64,000 nt of DNA from Herbiconiux ginsengi (GCF_900107435.1 NZ_FNPZ01000002.1:822979-886978); one strand, 5' to 3'. Counted from the first letter of the stretch, positions 8,238-17,154 are shown. Notes: generated by a model not told the origin, from the sequence alone. Program-made: numbers and translations.

Positions 8238-8813
8238 GTGACCGACCTGACCGAGCCGCAGCAGGCCCTCTACGCCTCCGCCCTGGAAGCAGTGCGATCC
8301 GTCGCGCCCCTCGACGACGCCGATCGGGCCACCCGGATGCGCGTGCTCGGGTTCTTCGAGACCGGGCCGTCGGTCGTGGGCCGCCATCCGCATCCGGTGC
8401 ACGCGACCGCGAGCGCGTTCGTGTTCGACGCCGAACGGCGGCACGTGCTGCTGTGCTTCCACAAGAAGGGGCGATTCTGGGTGCAACCCGGCGGACACCT
8501 CGAGCCGGGCGACGCCACCGTGATCGACGGCGCGGTGCGCGAGGCTCGCGAGGAGACGGGAGCTGAGCCGCCGAACGACCCCGCTCCGACGATCGTCGAC
8601 GTGGATGCGCACCGCCTCTCGAGCCGCTTCGGGCACTGCGCCGAGCACCTCGACATCGGCGTGTCGTTCACCGCCGATCCCACGGCCTCACTCCGCCCGA
8701 ACGACGAGGTCGAGGGCGTGCGCTGGTGGCCCGTCGACGCGCTGCCCGACGACGCGGCGGCGGGACTGGATGTGCGGATCGGCAAGATCCTGCAGCGCCT
8801 CAGCGCGCGCTGA
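8238..8813 (+). CDS. NUDIX hydrolase
   Basis: A 191-residue NUDIX-fold hydrolase. The Nudix box reads GGHLEPGD...VREAREETGA and carries one extra residue between the GGH-E block and REAREETG relative to the textbook spacing, a variant common in actinobacterial members. The likely reaction is cleavage of a nucleoside-diphosphate linked compound; the substrate cannot be inferred. The start is GTG at 8238. Confidence 0.88.
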   Translation: MTDLTEPQQALYASALEAVRSVAPLDDADRATRMRVLGFFETGPSVVGRHPHPVHATASAFVFDAERRHVLLCFHKKGRFWVQPGGHLEPGDATVIDGAVREAREETGAEPPNDPAPTIVDVDAHRLSSRFGHCAEHLDIGVSFTADPTASLRPNDEVEGVRWWPVDALPDDAAAGLDVRIGKILQRLSAR

Positions 8814-8910
8814 CCCGTCTTGACCGACTCGACGGAGGATGCCGCGTTCACCGGGCATCCGTCCGACTGTGCTAGAGATGACAGGACCCGCCCCCTCCTG
8901 GAGACCCGCC

Positions 8911-9144
8911 ATGAGCATCCGGCCGCCGAGCACGCGCCCCTCCCTGGCCGCCACGCTGACCTCCGGCGCGGCGATCGCGGTGCTGGCCGGTCTCGTGCTG
9001 ACAGGCGGCGCGCATCCGGGCACCTCGACCCCGGATCGCCACCTCGGCGGCGGCCACCTGCGCACGCCCGCGGCGCACTCGACCGTTCTCGACTGGAGCG
9101 GCGGCTGCGGGGGCGCCGCGAGTTACAACCGGCGGCCCTGCTGA
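8911..9144 (+). CDS. Small putative secreted or membrane-anchored protein
   Basis: A 77-residue frame with one hydrophobic helix (SGAAIAVLAGLVLTGG, about residues 17-33), a His/Gly-rich middle and a Cys-containing tail (GGCGGAASYNRRPC). GGAG seven bases before the ATG supports translation. No family recognised. It converges on the glutamine amidotransferase gene with only one base between their ends. It could be spurious. Confidence 0.45.
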   Translation: MSIRPPSTRPSLAATLTSGAAIAVLAGLVLTGGAHPGTSTPDRHLGGGHLRTPAAHSTVLDWSGGCGGAASYNRRPC

Positions 9145-9145
9145 G

Positions 9146-9988
9146 CTACGGCGCGTCGCGCAGGAACGGCTCCTGCCGGTATCGCCCCTCCTCGAGCACC
9201 GCGACCGTCGACTCGGGCACCTCCACATACGCCCCCGGCAGGTCGCTGAGGGGCTCCGACACGATCACCCGAGCCCCGTCGCCGTATTTCCGCAGCCGGT
9301 CGATATCGGGGTAGGTCTGCCGCAGGGCGCCGAGGTCTTCGGAGTAGAAGAGGGTGCGCGACCGGTGCTCGCTCGAGTAGCGGAACGCCCAGATCGTCAT
9401 CCCGTCGGTCACCGCGAAGGTGCCCTGCACCGGATGCGGCACGCTGAGTGCGGCGCCGATCCGTTCGACCTCGGAGATCGCCCGCGCCATCGCCCCGATC
9501 GGATCGGTGGCGAGGCCCATCGTCAGCGCCAGGCAGAACAGGGCTTCGGAGTCGGTCGTGCCCCGGATCGACGTGAACAGCGCCGGCTCGACCTCGAGCA
9601 GGATGTCGCGCTTCATGACACCGAACTGCCGCAGCACGCCGTTGTGCATGAACATCCAGTTCTGGTGGCGGAACGGGTGGCAGTTGGTCTGCTGGATGGG
9701 CGGCCCGCTCGCCGCCCGCACATGCGCGAAGAAGAGCGGACTCTCGACCGCATGGGCGAGCTCCCGGAGGTTCTCGTCATACCAGGCCGGCTCGACGCTG
9801 CGGAACAGGGCGGGCGCCTTCCCCGGCGCCTTGCCCGGCAGGTACCACCCCATTCCGAAGCCGTCGCCGTTGACCGTCTCCTGCCCGAGCGGCGAGTGCA
9901 GCGACTGCGCCACGAGCGAGTGCGGGGTGTCGAGAAGGAGGGTCGACGGATGCAGCGCCGGCCCTGCGTAAGCCACCCACCGACACAT
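9146..9988 (-). CDS. Class II glutamine amidotransferase
   Basis: A 280-residue Ntn-type amidotransferase. Translation starts MCRW, so removal of Met exposes Cys2 as nucleophile. VNGDGFGMGWY, FAHVRAASG and NCHPFRHQNWMFMHNG are the family signatures. It resembles the stand-alone GATase_4/YafJ/EgtC group, but no ergothioneine genes are nearby, so the acceptor is unknown. The ATG at 9988 is preceded by GGGAGGT. The open frame upstream of 9988 is not part of the protein, because the catalytic Cys must be N-terminal. Confidence 0.9.
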   Translation of the reverse strand: MCRWVAYAGPALHPSTLLLDTPHSLVAQSLHSPLGQETVNGDGFGMGWYLPGKAPGKAPALFRSVEPAWYDENLRELAHAVESPLFFAHVRAASGPPIQQTNCHPFRHQNWMFMHNGVLRQFGVMKRDILLEVEPALFTSIRGTTDSEALFCLALTMGLATDPIGAMARAISEVERIGAALSVPHPVQGTFAVTDGMTIWAFRYSSEHRSRTLFYSEDLGALRQTYPDIDRLRKYGDGARVIVSEPLSDLPGAYVEVPESTVAVLEEGRYRQEPFLRDAP

Positions 9989-10072
9989 CTGCCTACCTCC
10001 CGTCTCCCCACATCCGACCCTACGCGCGCTCTCGCCGCGCATCCACCCGCTGCGCGCGGGTAGCCTCGATGC

Positions 10073-10399
10073 ATGGCGACGCACCGAATCGTGATCGAGC
10101 TGGAAATCGACGTCGAGAACGAGGACGCGTTCAAAGACGCCCAGATCGTCGACATGGATCCGCGTGCCATGGCGCTCTCGGATTCCGACGACGAATCGGT
10201 CACCCGCATGGTGACGGCGGCGGTGCTCTTCGACACCCATTGGCGGCGTCGCGGGCTCAACCCGCAGCTGCGTTCGAGCGGCTGGCGGGTGCGCGACGCC
10301 GCGGGCGGCTACCTTGAACACGTGCTGCCTGCCGAGCCGGCCGGCCCCACCGGCCCGGCCGATCCCACAGGCCCGGCCGATTCCGACCCATCGCGGTAG
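10073..10399 (+). CDS. Hypothetical protein with GP-rich tail
   Basis: A 108-residue soluble protein, MATHRIVIELEIDVENEDAF..., acidic in its first half. It ends in a low-complexity AGPTGPADPTGPAD repeat encoded by duplicated GGCCCGGCCGAT units. TAGCCT (10061-10066) lies six bases before the ATG, as expected for a leaderless transcript. It is divergent from the amidotransferase and followed 9 bases later by another small gene. No known family recognised. Confidence 0.7.
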   Translation: MATHRIVIELEIDVENEDAFKDAQIVDMDPRAMALSDSDDESVTRMVTAAVLFDTHWRRRGLNPQLRSSGWRVRDAAGGYLEHVLPAEPAGPTGPADPTGPADSDPSR

Positions 10400-10408
10400 A
10401 GTCACGGC

Positions 10409-10657
10409 ATGAGTGACGCCACCACCTATCTGGCCCGCCTTCTCGCCGATGAGCCGTCGGGTATCGGGGCCTCAGCCGTGACCGTCGCGGCCGATGACGG
10501 CGAGGCGCACGAACTGATCGCCCTGCGCAACGGCGACGACATGTACGACGTGTGGAAGGCCGACTCGACGAAGATCGAGCACGGCAGCTGCAGCTACGAG
10601 CTCCTCGAGCACAACATGCCCGACCCCGGCGAAGCCTTCCTGGTCACACCCGTCTGA
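10409..10657 (+). CDS. Hypothetical protein (82 aa)
   Basis: An 82-residue acidic protein (MSDATTYLARLLADEPSG...) with no signal peptide, membrane helix or recognised motif. TAGAGT (10397-10402) sits six bases before the ATG, overlapping the end of the previous gene. It may therefore be transcribed both with its neighbour and from its own leaderless promoter. Function unknown. Confidence 0.7.
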   Translation: MSDATTYLARLLADEPSGIGASAVTVAADDGEAHELIALRNGDDMYDVWKADSTKIEHGSCSYELLEHNMPDPGEAFLVTPV

Positions 10658-10820
10658 GCCAGAACGCGGGGCCCGGCCGCCCCCTCAACAGGGGCTGGCC
10701 TGGTTTCTTCGACATCCGTAGTGTTCATCCGGGGCACGGATGCGCGACCACCCATCGCGCAGACCCGCCGTGACCCGACTCCCCCGAGTCGCCGCGCACG
10801 CCCGACCGAATGCGACCCTC

Positions 10821-11816
10821 ATGAGCACACCGCTGCCCCCTGCCGGCTGGTATCCCGACCCGCATTTCCCCGATCGCCAGCGTTGGTGGGACGGTGGCCG
10901 CTGGACCGACTTCTTCCAGCCCGCTCCACCGCCGCTCCCCGTCGCGTCTCCCCCGTCCACCACACGGTCGATCCGCTCGTGGCGACCCGGCACGTCGACG
11001 TGGATCGTCGGTGCCATCGCGATCCTCTGCGGGGTCATCGGCATCCCTTCCGGCGGGATCGGCGGTTTCGTGCTGATGGTGTCGCTGTTCGTGCTCGGCG
11101 GCGGTCTCTGGACGCTCGCCACCGGCCGCCCCGGCTGGTTGAATCTCGTGCGCACGCGGAAGGCCGGCGGCGCCGCCACGGGTCTCGCGATCGCGGTGCT
11201 GCTGCTCGGCACGATCCTCCTCCCGCATCCCGCGGCCGCGCCATCCGCCACGCCCGTCGGAGTGGCGCGTCCGCTCGGCTCCGAAGCGGCATCCCCTTCG
11301 CCCACGCCGAAGAGCAGCCCCACTCCCACGCCCGCGCCGACGCCGACGCTGACGCCGACGCCGGTCGTCACGGTGAAATCGGTCGATGTCTCCGAGCCGA
11401 TCCCCTTCGGCCGGTCGAGCTACGACGAACCGACGCTCGAGGTGGGCACGAACGTCGTCGTCACCGCCGGGGTGCCGGGAACCAAGGTCTCCACCTGGCA
11501 GGTGACGCTGACCGACGGGGTCGAGACCGGTCGCACCCTCGTCTCGGAGACCATCACGGTGGCACCCGTCGACGAGGTCACGGCGATCGGAGTGGCCGAG
11601 CCCGCCCCGGCGCAACCCGACCCCGCTCCGGAACCGGCCCCGGAGGGAGGCGGCTGCGACCCCAACTACACCGGCGCGTGCGTTCCGATCGCGTCCGACG
11701 TCGACTGCGCCGGCGGAAGCGGCAACGGTCCGGCCTACGTGCAGGGACCGGTCTACGTCGTCGGCGGCGATCCCTACGAGCTCGACCGCGACGGCGACGG
11801 CGTGGCCTGCGACTGA
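10821..11816 (+). CDS. DUF2510 / G5 / excalibur-type membrane surface protein
   Basis: A 331-residue modular envelope protein. Residues 1-40 form a DUF2510 module (PAGWYPDPHFPDRQRWWDG). Three hydrophobic segments lie at about 55-125, followed by a Pro/Thr-rich stalk (about 165-190). A G5 domain follows (EPIPFGRSSYDEPTLEVG...), and the C-terminus is an excalibur-like calcium-binding module ending DRDGDGVACD with paired cysteines. G5 domains bind N-acetylglucosamine-containing polymers in other proteins, so wall attachment or sensing is likely. The exact role is unknown. Confidence 0.85.
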   Translation: MSTPLPPAGWYPDPHFPDRQRWWDGGRWTDFFQPAPPPLPVASPPSTTRSIRSWRPGTSTWIVGAIAILCGVIGIPSGGIGGFVLMVSLFVLGGGLWTLATGRPGWLNLVRTRKAGGAATGLAIAVLLLGTILLPHPAAAPSATPVGVARPLGSEAASPSPTPKSSPTPTPAPTPTLTPTPVVTVKSVDVSEPIPFGRSSYDEPTLEVGTNVVVTAGVPGTKVSTWQVTLTDGVETGRTLVSETITVAPVDEVTAIGVAEPAPAQPDPAPEPAPEGGGCDPNYTGACVPIASDVDCAGGSGNGPAYVQGPVYVVGGDPYELDRDGDGVACD

Positions 11817-11862
11817 GCCTTCGGCCGAGCCCGGAGCCGACAGGCGTCGTGCCCGCCCGCGC

Positions 11863-12630
11863 TCACTCGGGCCGACGGGTGGCGAGGCGCAGCTGCAGGA
11901 AGCGGAAGACCTGATCCGATCCGGTGACCCGCCCGTATTCGTCGGTCACGCGAGCCACGAACTCGTCGCGCCGTTCCTCCGGCAGCCTCTCCGTGAAGCT
12001 CGTGAAGCCGAGGGCGCACCACGTGCGGAAAGCCGTGGCTCGGCCGAAGTCCCAGGCGAGGTCGCGCTCCGTCGCCTCCTCGACCACGAGCCCCGCCGCT
12101 GCAGCGATGTCACGCCACTGGCCACGCGTGCGGTGCACGTGCGGTGCGCTGAACCCCTCGAACCACGGAGCCCACGCCGGCGCCGTGGCCACCGACAACG
12201 CCACGTCTTCGATCGAGGGGCGCTCCCCCTCCGGCACGAACTGGCACACGACGGCGGCTCCCGGATGCACGGCCTCCCGCAGCCGGGACAGCGCCGCCAC
12301 CGAGTCCACCACCCAGTGCAACGCGTTGAGCGACACCGCGAGGTCGAAGGGCTGCGTGGTCACGAAGGCGGTGACGTCGCCCTCCACGAAGTCGATCGAC
12401 GGATGCGCGTCGTCGCGCGCCTTCCGGATCATCAGCGGTGAGGGGTCGAAACCGACCACCTGCACGACCTCCGGCCGGTCGGCGATGAGCCGGGTGACGT
12501 AGCCGTCGCCGCATCCGGCATCGAGCACGCGAGCGCCCTGGGGCGGGCTCAGTTCGGCAGCGAACCGGCGGCCGAGGTCGTGCTGCAGAGTCGCGATCGC
12601 GGCGTAACGCTCGCCGTCCCAGTCGGTCAT
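11863..12630 (-). CDS. Class I SAM-dependent methyltransferase
   Basis: A 255-residue Rossmann-like methyltransferase. Motif I is VLDAGCGDGYVTRL (about residues 35-48), motif II VVGFDPSP, and post-I/motif IV FDLAVSLNALHWV. It resembles trans-aconitate 2-methyltransferase-like and malonyl-ACP methyltransferase-like proteins of actinobacteria. The acceptor is not predictable. The ATG at 12630 is used. No operon partner on this strand. Confidence 0.87.
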   Translation of the reverse strand: MTDWDGERYAAIATLQHDLGRRFAAELSPPQGARVLDAGCGDGYVTRLIADRPEVVQVVGFDPSPLMIRKARDDAHPSIDFVEGDVTAFVTTQPFDLAVSLNALHWVVDSVAALSRLREAVHPGAAVVCQFVPEGERPSIEDVALSVATAPAWAPWFEGFSAPHVHRTRGQWRDIAAAAGLVVEEATERDLAWDFGRATAFRTWCALGFTSFTERLPEERRDEFVARVTDEYGRVTGSDQVFRFLQLRLATRRPE

Positions 12631-12707
12631 GCGGTGCTTCCGTTCTCTTCAGCGATCAGCTTGGCACGGCTGCGCGGCGCACCGAGCAGCGCGCACCGGG
12701 CACGGGG

Positions 12708-12971
12708 TCATTCGCCGATCTCACCCGCCAGCCGGGCCGCGAACTCCTCGAGCGTCGCGCGGCGGTCGTGGTCGAAGAAGAACGACAACTGCCCGCCGTG
12801 CGTGGGACTGATGCTCACCATCCGCTTGTTCACCGTCATCCGCGGCCGGAACGCCCGATGGAACCGGTGCACGTCGGCGAACCCGAACACCTCGAGCACC
12901 CGGCCGTCGAAGCTCAGCAGGGTCGACTCGCTCGCCCACACCTCGACCGCGCCCGCATCCGTCTCGCTCAT
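12708..12971 (-). CDS. Hypothetical protein (87 aa)
   Basis: An 87-residue protein (MSETDAGAVEVWASES...) rich in beta-type segments, with RMTVNKRMVSISPTHGGQLSFFFDHD in the middle. No signal or membrane helix. Coding is supported by strong GC3 bias on this strand. Family not recognised. The ATG at 12971 is preferred over a start six codons earlier. Confidence 0.65.
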   Translation of the reverse strand: MSETDAGAVEVWASESTLLSFDGRVLEVFGFADVHRFHRAFRPRMTVNKRMVSISPTHGGQLSFFFDHDRRATLEEFAARLAGEIGE

Positions 12972-13083
12972 GCCACCACGATGCCGCATCCGTTCACCCG
13001 TCGGGCGAACAGCGGATGAACGGGCCCGGGTCGGTCAGCGGGGTGGCCCGAGCGTCGGCCGTGGAAAGAGACGTCCGTGCCGC

Positions 13084-13428
13084 TCACGCGAGGGGTCGCA
13101 GTTCGTCGGGCATCGGCCAGGCGAGCTCGAACTCGCGCAGCGGCACGGTGATGTCGCCGAAGTCGTCTTTCTTCACCCGGATGCGCCGGGTGCTGACCTC
13201 GGTGATGCGCACACGCAGCGACACCCCGTCGACGTCGAGCAGGTAGGGATCGGCGAGGTAGTGAAGCCCCCGCTCGTCGAGCAGCTCTTCGGCGTCGAAC
13301 CAGTCGAGGGGGCCGCTCAGCTCACGGCCGAGCAGGTCGATGACGACGAACCCCTCGCCCTCGGGCCGCATCCATCCCACCAGCTCCCCGTCGCCCCGCC
13401 GGTGCTCGATCCATCCGTCCCGTTCCAC
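13084..13428 (-). CDS. Hypothetical protein (114 aa)
   Basis: A 114-residue soluble protein starting at GTG 13428 (MERDGWIEHRRGDGELVGWM). It is acidic, with an LLDERGLHYLADPYLLDVDG segment and a beta-rich centre. No recognised domain. Just upstream of it (13438-13511) the same strand shows a 24-codon open stretch ending in TAG that looks like the tail of a membrane protein. Confidence 0.65.
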   Translation of the reverse strand: MERDGWIEHRRGDGELVGWMRPEGEGFVVIDLLGRELSGPLDWFDAEELLDERGLHYLADPYLLDVDGVSLRVRITEVSTRRIRVKKDDFGDITVPLREFELAWPMPDELRPLA

Positions 13429-13549
13429 CCCTCGACGCTAGCCGGTGTGTGATGTTCGAGCCACCCGCCGCGCGAACAGCATCATGGCGAGCACCACACC
13501 CACCAGCACAGGGTGTGAAATGTCTCATCCTTGCCGGACATGAGCCATC

Positions 13550-14161
13550 GTGGACTCTGTGAACAGCGCCGACCGGTTCGACCAGCACCTGTCTCAGGTG
13601 CTCGAACCCCTCCGTCGCTATCTCGCGCGCCGCACCGACCCGGCCACGGCCGACGATGTGCTCGGCGAGACGCTGCTGGTGCTCTGGCGACGGGCGGGCG
13701 ACATCCCGGTGGGCGAAGCGGATGCCGTGCCGTGGGCGATCGGGATCGCCCGGTTCCAGCTCGCGAACGCCGAGCGGGCGGCGCGGAGGCAGCGGCGGCT
13801 GTTCGCCCGGATCGTGGCGGTCGACCGGCCCGAGGCGGCCGTCGACGCGCATCACGAGCGGGCGGGCGACGACGGCGGCGATTGGCACGGCGGCGGCGCG
13901 GGGCGTCCGGATGACGGCGCGGTCGAGCGCATCCGGTCGGCTCTGGCGGCGTTGCGGCCGGCCGACGCCGAGATCCTCCGCCTCGCGGTCTGGGAGGAGC
14001 TGACTCCTCCGCAGATCGCGTCCGTTCTCGGCATCACGCCGAACGCGGCGAGCATCCGTCTGCACCGCGCGCGCAAGCGACTCCGCGCGGAGTTCGAGCG
14101 CCTCGGAAAGGTCGGGGGCGCATCCGGACATGACGGGGTGAAGGAGGGAGAGCACGCATGA
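13550..14161 (+). CDS. ECF-type RNA polymerase sigma factor
   Basis: A 203-residue sigma-70 family member. Region 2 lies around residues 20-80 (RYLARRTDPATADDVLGETLLVLWRRA...) and region 4 at the C-terminus (ALAALRPADAEILRLAVWEELTPPQIASVLGITPNAASIRLHRARKRLR). An acidic, Gly-rich linker separates them. The start is GTG 13550, with GTG 13559 as alternative. It overlaps the next membrane-protein gene by four bases, the arrangement typical of sigma/anti-sigma pairs. Confidence 0.9.
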   Translation: MDSVNSADRFDQHLSQVLEPLRRYLARRTDPATADDVLGETLLVLWRRAGDIPVGEADAVPWAIGIARFQLANAERAARRQRRLFARIVAVDRPEAAVDAHHERAGDDGGDWHGGGAGRPDDGAVERIRSALAALRPADAEILRLAVWEELTPPQIASVLGITPNAASIRLHRARKRLRAEFERLGKVGGASGHDGVKEGEHA

Positions 14162-14958
14162 CCGCCCACGATGACGACGGCACCGCACCGCACGCCGACG
14201 AGGCGACCACCTCGGATGCCGCGAGCGCCGCGCCCCCCGCGAGCGCCGCCGATGCGGCACGCACCGCGGATCCCGCGGGTCTCGCGCCCCGCACAGACGC
14301 GGTGGATGCGGATGGCGCGGTGGAGCGCCTGCTGCGGCGCGCCGATCCGGCCCGGTCGCTGCCCCCGCTCGACCTCGCGCAGATCGCCCACCTGAAGGAG
14401 ACCACGATGAGCCGCGCCGCCGACGAACGCACCCCGGAATCGACGACCCCGACCCCCGCTCGCGCAGGCGCAGACGCACGCCGACCGCGCCGGCGCGTCG
14501 GTTGGGCCGTCGCCGTGGGAGCCGCGGCGGCCGTGCTGGCGGTCGTGGGCATCACGGCCGCCGTGCAGCTGAGCGCGAGCACGGGCGCCGGCGCCTCCCA
14601 CGTGACCGAGCTTGCGGGCGGTCCGGGCAACGGCGCCGAGATCGCCCTGAAGTGCGCCGAGATCACACCCGAGATGCTGGCCGGCTCCGCGGATGTCGCA
14701 TTCGAGGCCACGGCCACGAGCATCGCCGACGACGGCACGGTCACGCTCACCGTCACCGACCGTTACGCCGGAGACATCACCGACGTGGTGGAGGTGCCGC
14801 AGGGCGACGACGTGCTGCTCGACGGGATGCCGCTGCACTACGACGAGGGGGGAAGCTATCTGATCGCCGCGAGCGAGGGCGCCATCCTCACCTGCGGCCA
14901 GAGCGGACCCGTCACCCCCGACCTGGAGCAGCTCTATGCCGCCGCCTTCGGCCGCTGA
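14158..14958 (+). CDS. Single-pass membrane protein, putative anti-sigma factor
   Basis: A 266-residue protein with an ~105-residue cytoplasmic part rich in Ala/Asp/Pro, one transmembrane helix (VGWAVAVGAAAAVLAVVGITAAVQL, about 112-136) and an extracytoplasmic domain of ~125 residues. The HxxxCxxC zinc-binding anti-sigma motif is absent, so the call rests on position. Its ATG overlaps the sigma-factor stop, and the segment LLRRADPARSLPPLDLAQIAHLKE could be the sigma-binding helix. It may instead be a sigma-controlled envelope protein. Confidence 0.75.
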   Translation: MTAHDDDGTAPHADEATTSDAASAAPPASAADAARTADPAGLAPRTDAVDADGAVERLLRRADPARSLPPLDLAQIAHLKETTMSRAADERTPESTTPTPARAGADARRPRRRVGWAVAVGAAAAVLAVVGITAAVQLSASTGAGASHVTELAGGPGNGAEIALKCAEITPEMLAGSADVAFEATATSIADDGTVTLTVTDRYAGDITDVVEVPQGDDVLLDGMPLHYDEGGSYLIAASEGAILTCGQSGPVTPDLEQLYAAAFGR

Positions 14959-15019
14959 CATCATTCGATACGCGCGGCCGCACGGCGCAGGGTGACGGCA
15001 TGCCGGACACCGCCTTCTG

Positions 15020-15328
15020 CCCCGAACCGTTCACCCTGAGCACGTCGACTACCGGGCCAACGACTTCGACTGGCCGGCGCAGGAGGCAGCGCTCGCCCGG
15101 CTCCCGCCGTTCCGGGCGACTCTCGGCGGACGGAGCTCCGGAGACGGCCCCGACGCATCGCTCTTTCCCGGCGACATCCTGCGCCCGCCTCGGGCGTGGC
15201 TCGGCCGCACCGCGAACTCCGCACGAGTCACCGAGCCCGCGCGCGGCGGGCACTTCGCCGCCTTCGAGCAGCCCGAGCTCGACGCCGAGGAACTCCGCGC
15301 CTTCTTCCGCCCCTTCCGGCACGGATGA
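15020..15328 (+). pseudogene. Epoxide hydrolase remnant, catalytic core deleted
   Basis: One open frame (third position of codons at multiples of 3 plus 1; stop TGA 15326-15328) joins two blocks of a bacterial epoxide hydrolase. Block one (about 15041-15130) reads DYRANDFDWPAQEAALARLPPFRATLGG, like the end of the EHN domain. Block two (about 15164-15325) contains FPGDILRPPRAW and ARGGHFAAFEQPELDAEELRAFF, like the C-terminus with the catalytic-His region. The roughly 200-residue alpha/beta core between them is missing, as are the N-terminus and any start codon. Confidence 0.7.
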
Positions 15329-15392
15329 CGCAGGATCGCATCGAGCAGGAATCGAGAAGCATCCGTCGCGCCGCCTCCGTATCGTCGCAGGC

Positions 15393-16043
15393 ATGACAAC
15401 CATCGACTCCCTCATCCTCGACGTTCCCGATGCCGCCGCTGCAGAGGCGTTCTACACGGCCGCCTTCACCCAGAGCGGTCTGAACGGTCGCCTGCGCGTG
15501 CGCCAAGCAGCCCCCGGTGACGGCGCGGCAAGCACCGCGACATCCGGATTCCGCGGCTACACCCTCTCGATCACGGTGTTCCAGCCCGCGACCGTGCACG
15601 CGTTCATCGACGCGGCCGTCGCGGCCGGTGCCACCGTGCTGAAGCCCGTCTCGAAGTCGCTCTGGGGTGTGGGCGGGAGCATCCAGGCACCCGACGGTGC
15701 GATCTGGAAGGTCGCCACCACGGCCAAGAAGAACACCGACCCGGGCGACCGCCGCATCGACAAGATCGTTCTGCTGATCGGCGCCGACGACGTGGCGGCC
15801 AGCAAGGCGTTCTACGGGCAGCAGGGTCTCCCGGTGGGCAAGAGCTTCGGCAAGTACGTGGAGTTCGCGATGCCCGAGAGCCCTGTGAAACTCGGCCTCT
15901 ACAGCCGCAAGGCGCTGGCGAAGGATGCCGGGGTGGCACCCGAGGGCAGCGGCTCGCACCGCCTCGCGATCATGGGCGACGCGGGCGCGTTCACCGACCC
16001 CGACGGGTTCGCCTGGGAGGCATCCGTCACCGCGTCCGCCTGA
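15393..16043 (+). CDS. VOC / glyoxalase-bleomycin-resistance-like protein, two domains
   Basis: A 216-residue protein with two vicinal-oxygen-chelate halves. The first begins IDSLILDVPDAAAAEAFYTAAF and the second IDKIVLLIGADDVAASKAFYGQQ, ending FTDPDGFAWEASV. The metal-binding residues look poorly conserved. It may bind rather than transform a small molecule. TATCGT (15380-15385) seven bases before the ATG suggests a leaderless mRNA. It stands alone between the epoxide hydrolase remnant and an aldo/keto reductase. Confidence 0.85.
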   Translation: MTTIDSLILDVPDAAAAEAFYTAAFTQSGLNGRLRVRQAAPGDGAASTATSGFRGYTLSITVFQPATVHAFIDAAVAAGATVLKPVSKSLWGVGGSIQAPDGAIWKVATTAKKNTDPGDRRIDKIVLLIGADDVAASKAFYGQQGLPVGKSFGKYVEFAMPESPVKLGLYSRKALAKDAGVAPEGSGSHRLAIMGDAGAFTDPDGFAWEASVTASA

Positions 16044-16143
16044 TCGCGGAGGTTGCGGTAGGTGCGCTGCAGCATCGTGCTCACGGTGCCATCCGACCAC
16101 CGCACCACCGGCATCGCCACGCGCGACCGCTAGCGTGGAGACC

Positions 16144-17118
16144 ATGACTGATCTCCGCCAGACCCGGCCGTTCGGACGCACCGGATTCGACGTCACCCCG
16201 CTCGCCCTGGGCACCTCCTCCTGGGGTCGGGTGCGCGCGGGCGAATCGGGCGACGAGCGCGATGCCCGCATCCTCGAGGTGGCGCACGCCTTCTTCGCCG
16301 GCGCACTCGAGACCGACCTCCTCGACACCTCCAACATGTACGGGGCGACGGATGCCGGACACCTCTCCGAACTCTTCGTCGGGCGTGCGCTGGCGCAGGC
16401 CGGCGGCGTGGCGCCCGGTCTCGTCGTGCAGACCAAGCTCGATCGCGACACCGTCACCGACGACTTCAGCGGCCGTCGGATGCGCCGCTCGCTCGAGGAA
16501 TCGCTCGACCGGCTCGGTCTCGACCGCGTCGACGTGCTCTACCTGCACGATCCCGAGGTCGTGGGGTTCGAGACCGTGATGGAACCCGGCGGAGCGGTGG
16601 ACGCGCTGGTGCAGATGAAGGAACAGGGGCTCGCCACAGCGATCGGCATCTCGGGCGGACCGGTGGACATGCTGCTGCGGTTCATCGAGACCGACCTCTT
16701 CGACGCGCTGGTCACCCACAACCGCTTCACCCTGCTCGACCGTTCCGCGGCGCCCCTTCTCGACGCGGCGGCCGACCGCAACGTGGGCGTCGCGAACGCC
16801 GCGCCGTACGGCGGCGGAGTGCTCACCGGGGAGCCGGGATTGGCGGGCCGTTACGGCTACCGCCCGATCAGCGCCGCGCGGGCGGCGGCACTCTCCCGCC
16901 TGCGAGAGATCGCGGAGCGCCACGGCTTGGCGATGGGCGCCCTGGCACTGGGCTTCAGCCTGCGCGATCCGCGGGTGCACACCACCATCGTCGGCGCCTC
17001 CTCGCTCGACCGGTGGACGCAGGCGGTCACCGACGCGACGGCCGCGGCATCGGTTCCCGAGGAGGTCTGGGCCGAGCTCGCCGACCTCGCCGACGGCCTC
17101 CCGCCCCACGACGCGTAG
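16144..17118 (+). CDS. Aldo/keto reductase
   Basis: A 324-residue TIM-barrel NAD(P)H-dependent oxidoreductase. The catalytic tetrad is visible: Asp and Tyr in LLDTSNMYG, Lys in VVQTKLDR and His in VLYLHDPE. The C-terminal TTIVGASSLDRWTQAV is the phosphate-binding region. It resembles the D-threo-aldose/L-fucose dehydrogenase subgroup, but substrate assignment is uncertain. TAGCGT (16131-16136) is seven bases before the ATG. Confidence 0.9.
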   Translation: MTDLRQTRPFGRTGFDVTPLALGTSSWGRVRAGESGDERDARILEVAHAFFAGALETDLLDTSNMYGATDAGHLSELFVGRALAQAGGVAPGLVVQTKLDRDTVTDDFSGRRMRRSLEESLDRLGLDRVDVLYLHDPEVVGFETVMEPGGAVDALVQMKEQGLATAIGISGGPVDMLLRFIETDLFDALVTHNRFTLLDRSAAPLLDAAADRNVGVANAAPYGGGVLTGEPGLAGRYGYRPISAARAAALSRLREIAERHGLAMGALALGFSLRDPRVHTTIVGASSLDRWTQAVTDATAAASVPEEVWAELADLADGLPPHDA

Positions 17119-17154
17119 CGCCGGGGCCCTCGCGACCGACGACCGACACGTCGC

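Noticed and set aside
10340-10390. Repeated GGCCCGGCCGAT units
   Set aside because: They lie inside a gene and simply encode the GPTGPAD-type tail.
13438-13511. Short minus-strand stretch resembling the tail of a membrane protein (VLVGVVLAMMLFARRVART, then TAG)
   Set aside because: Only 24 codons follow a stop, with no start or homologue I can name. Possibly a remnant, but too short to annotate.
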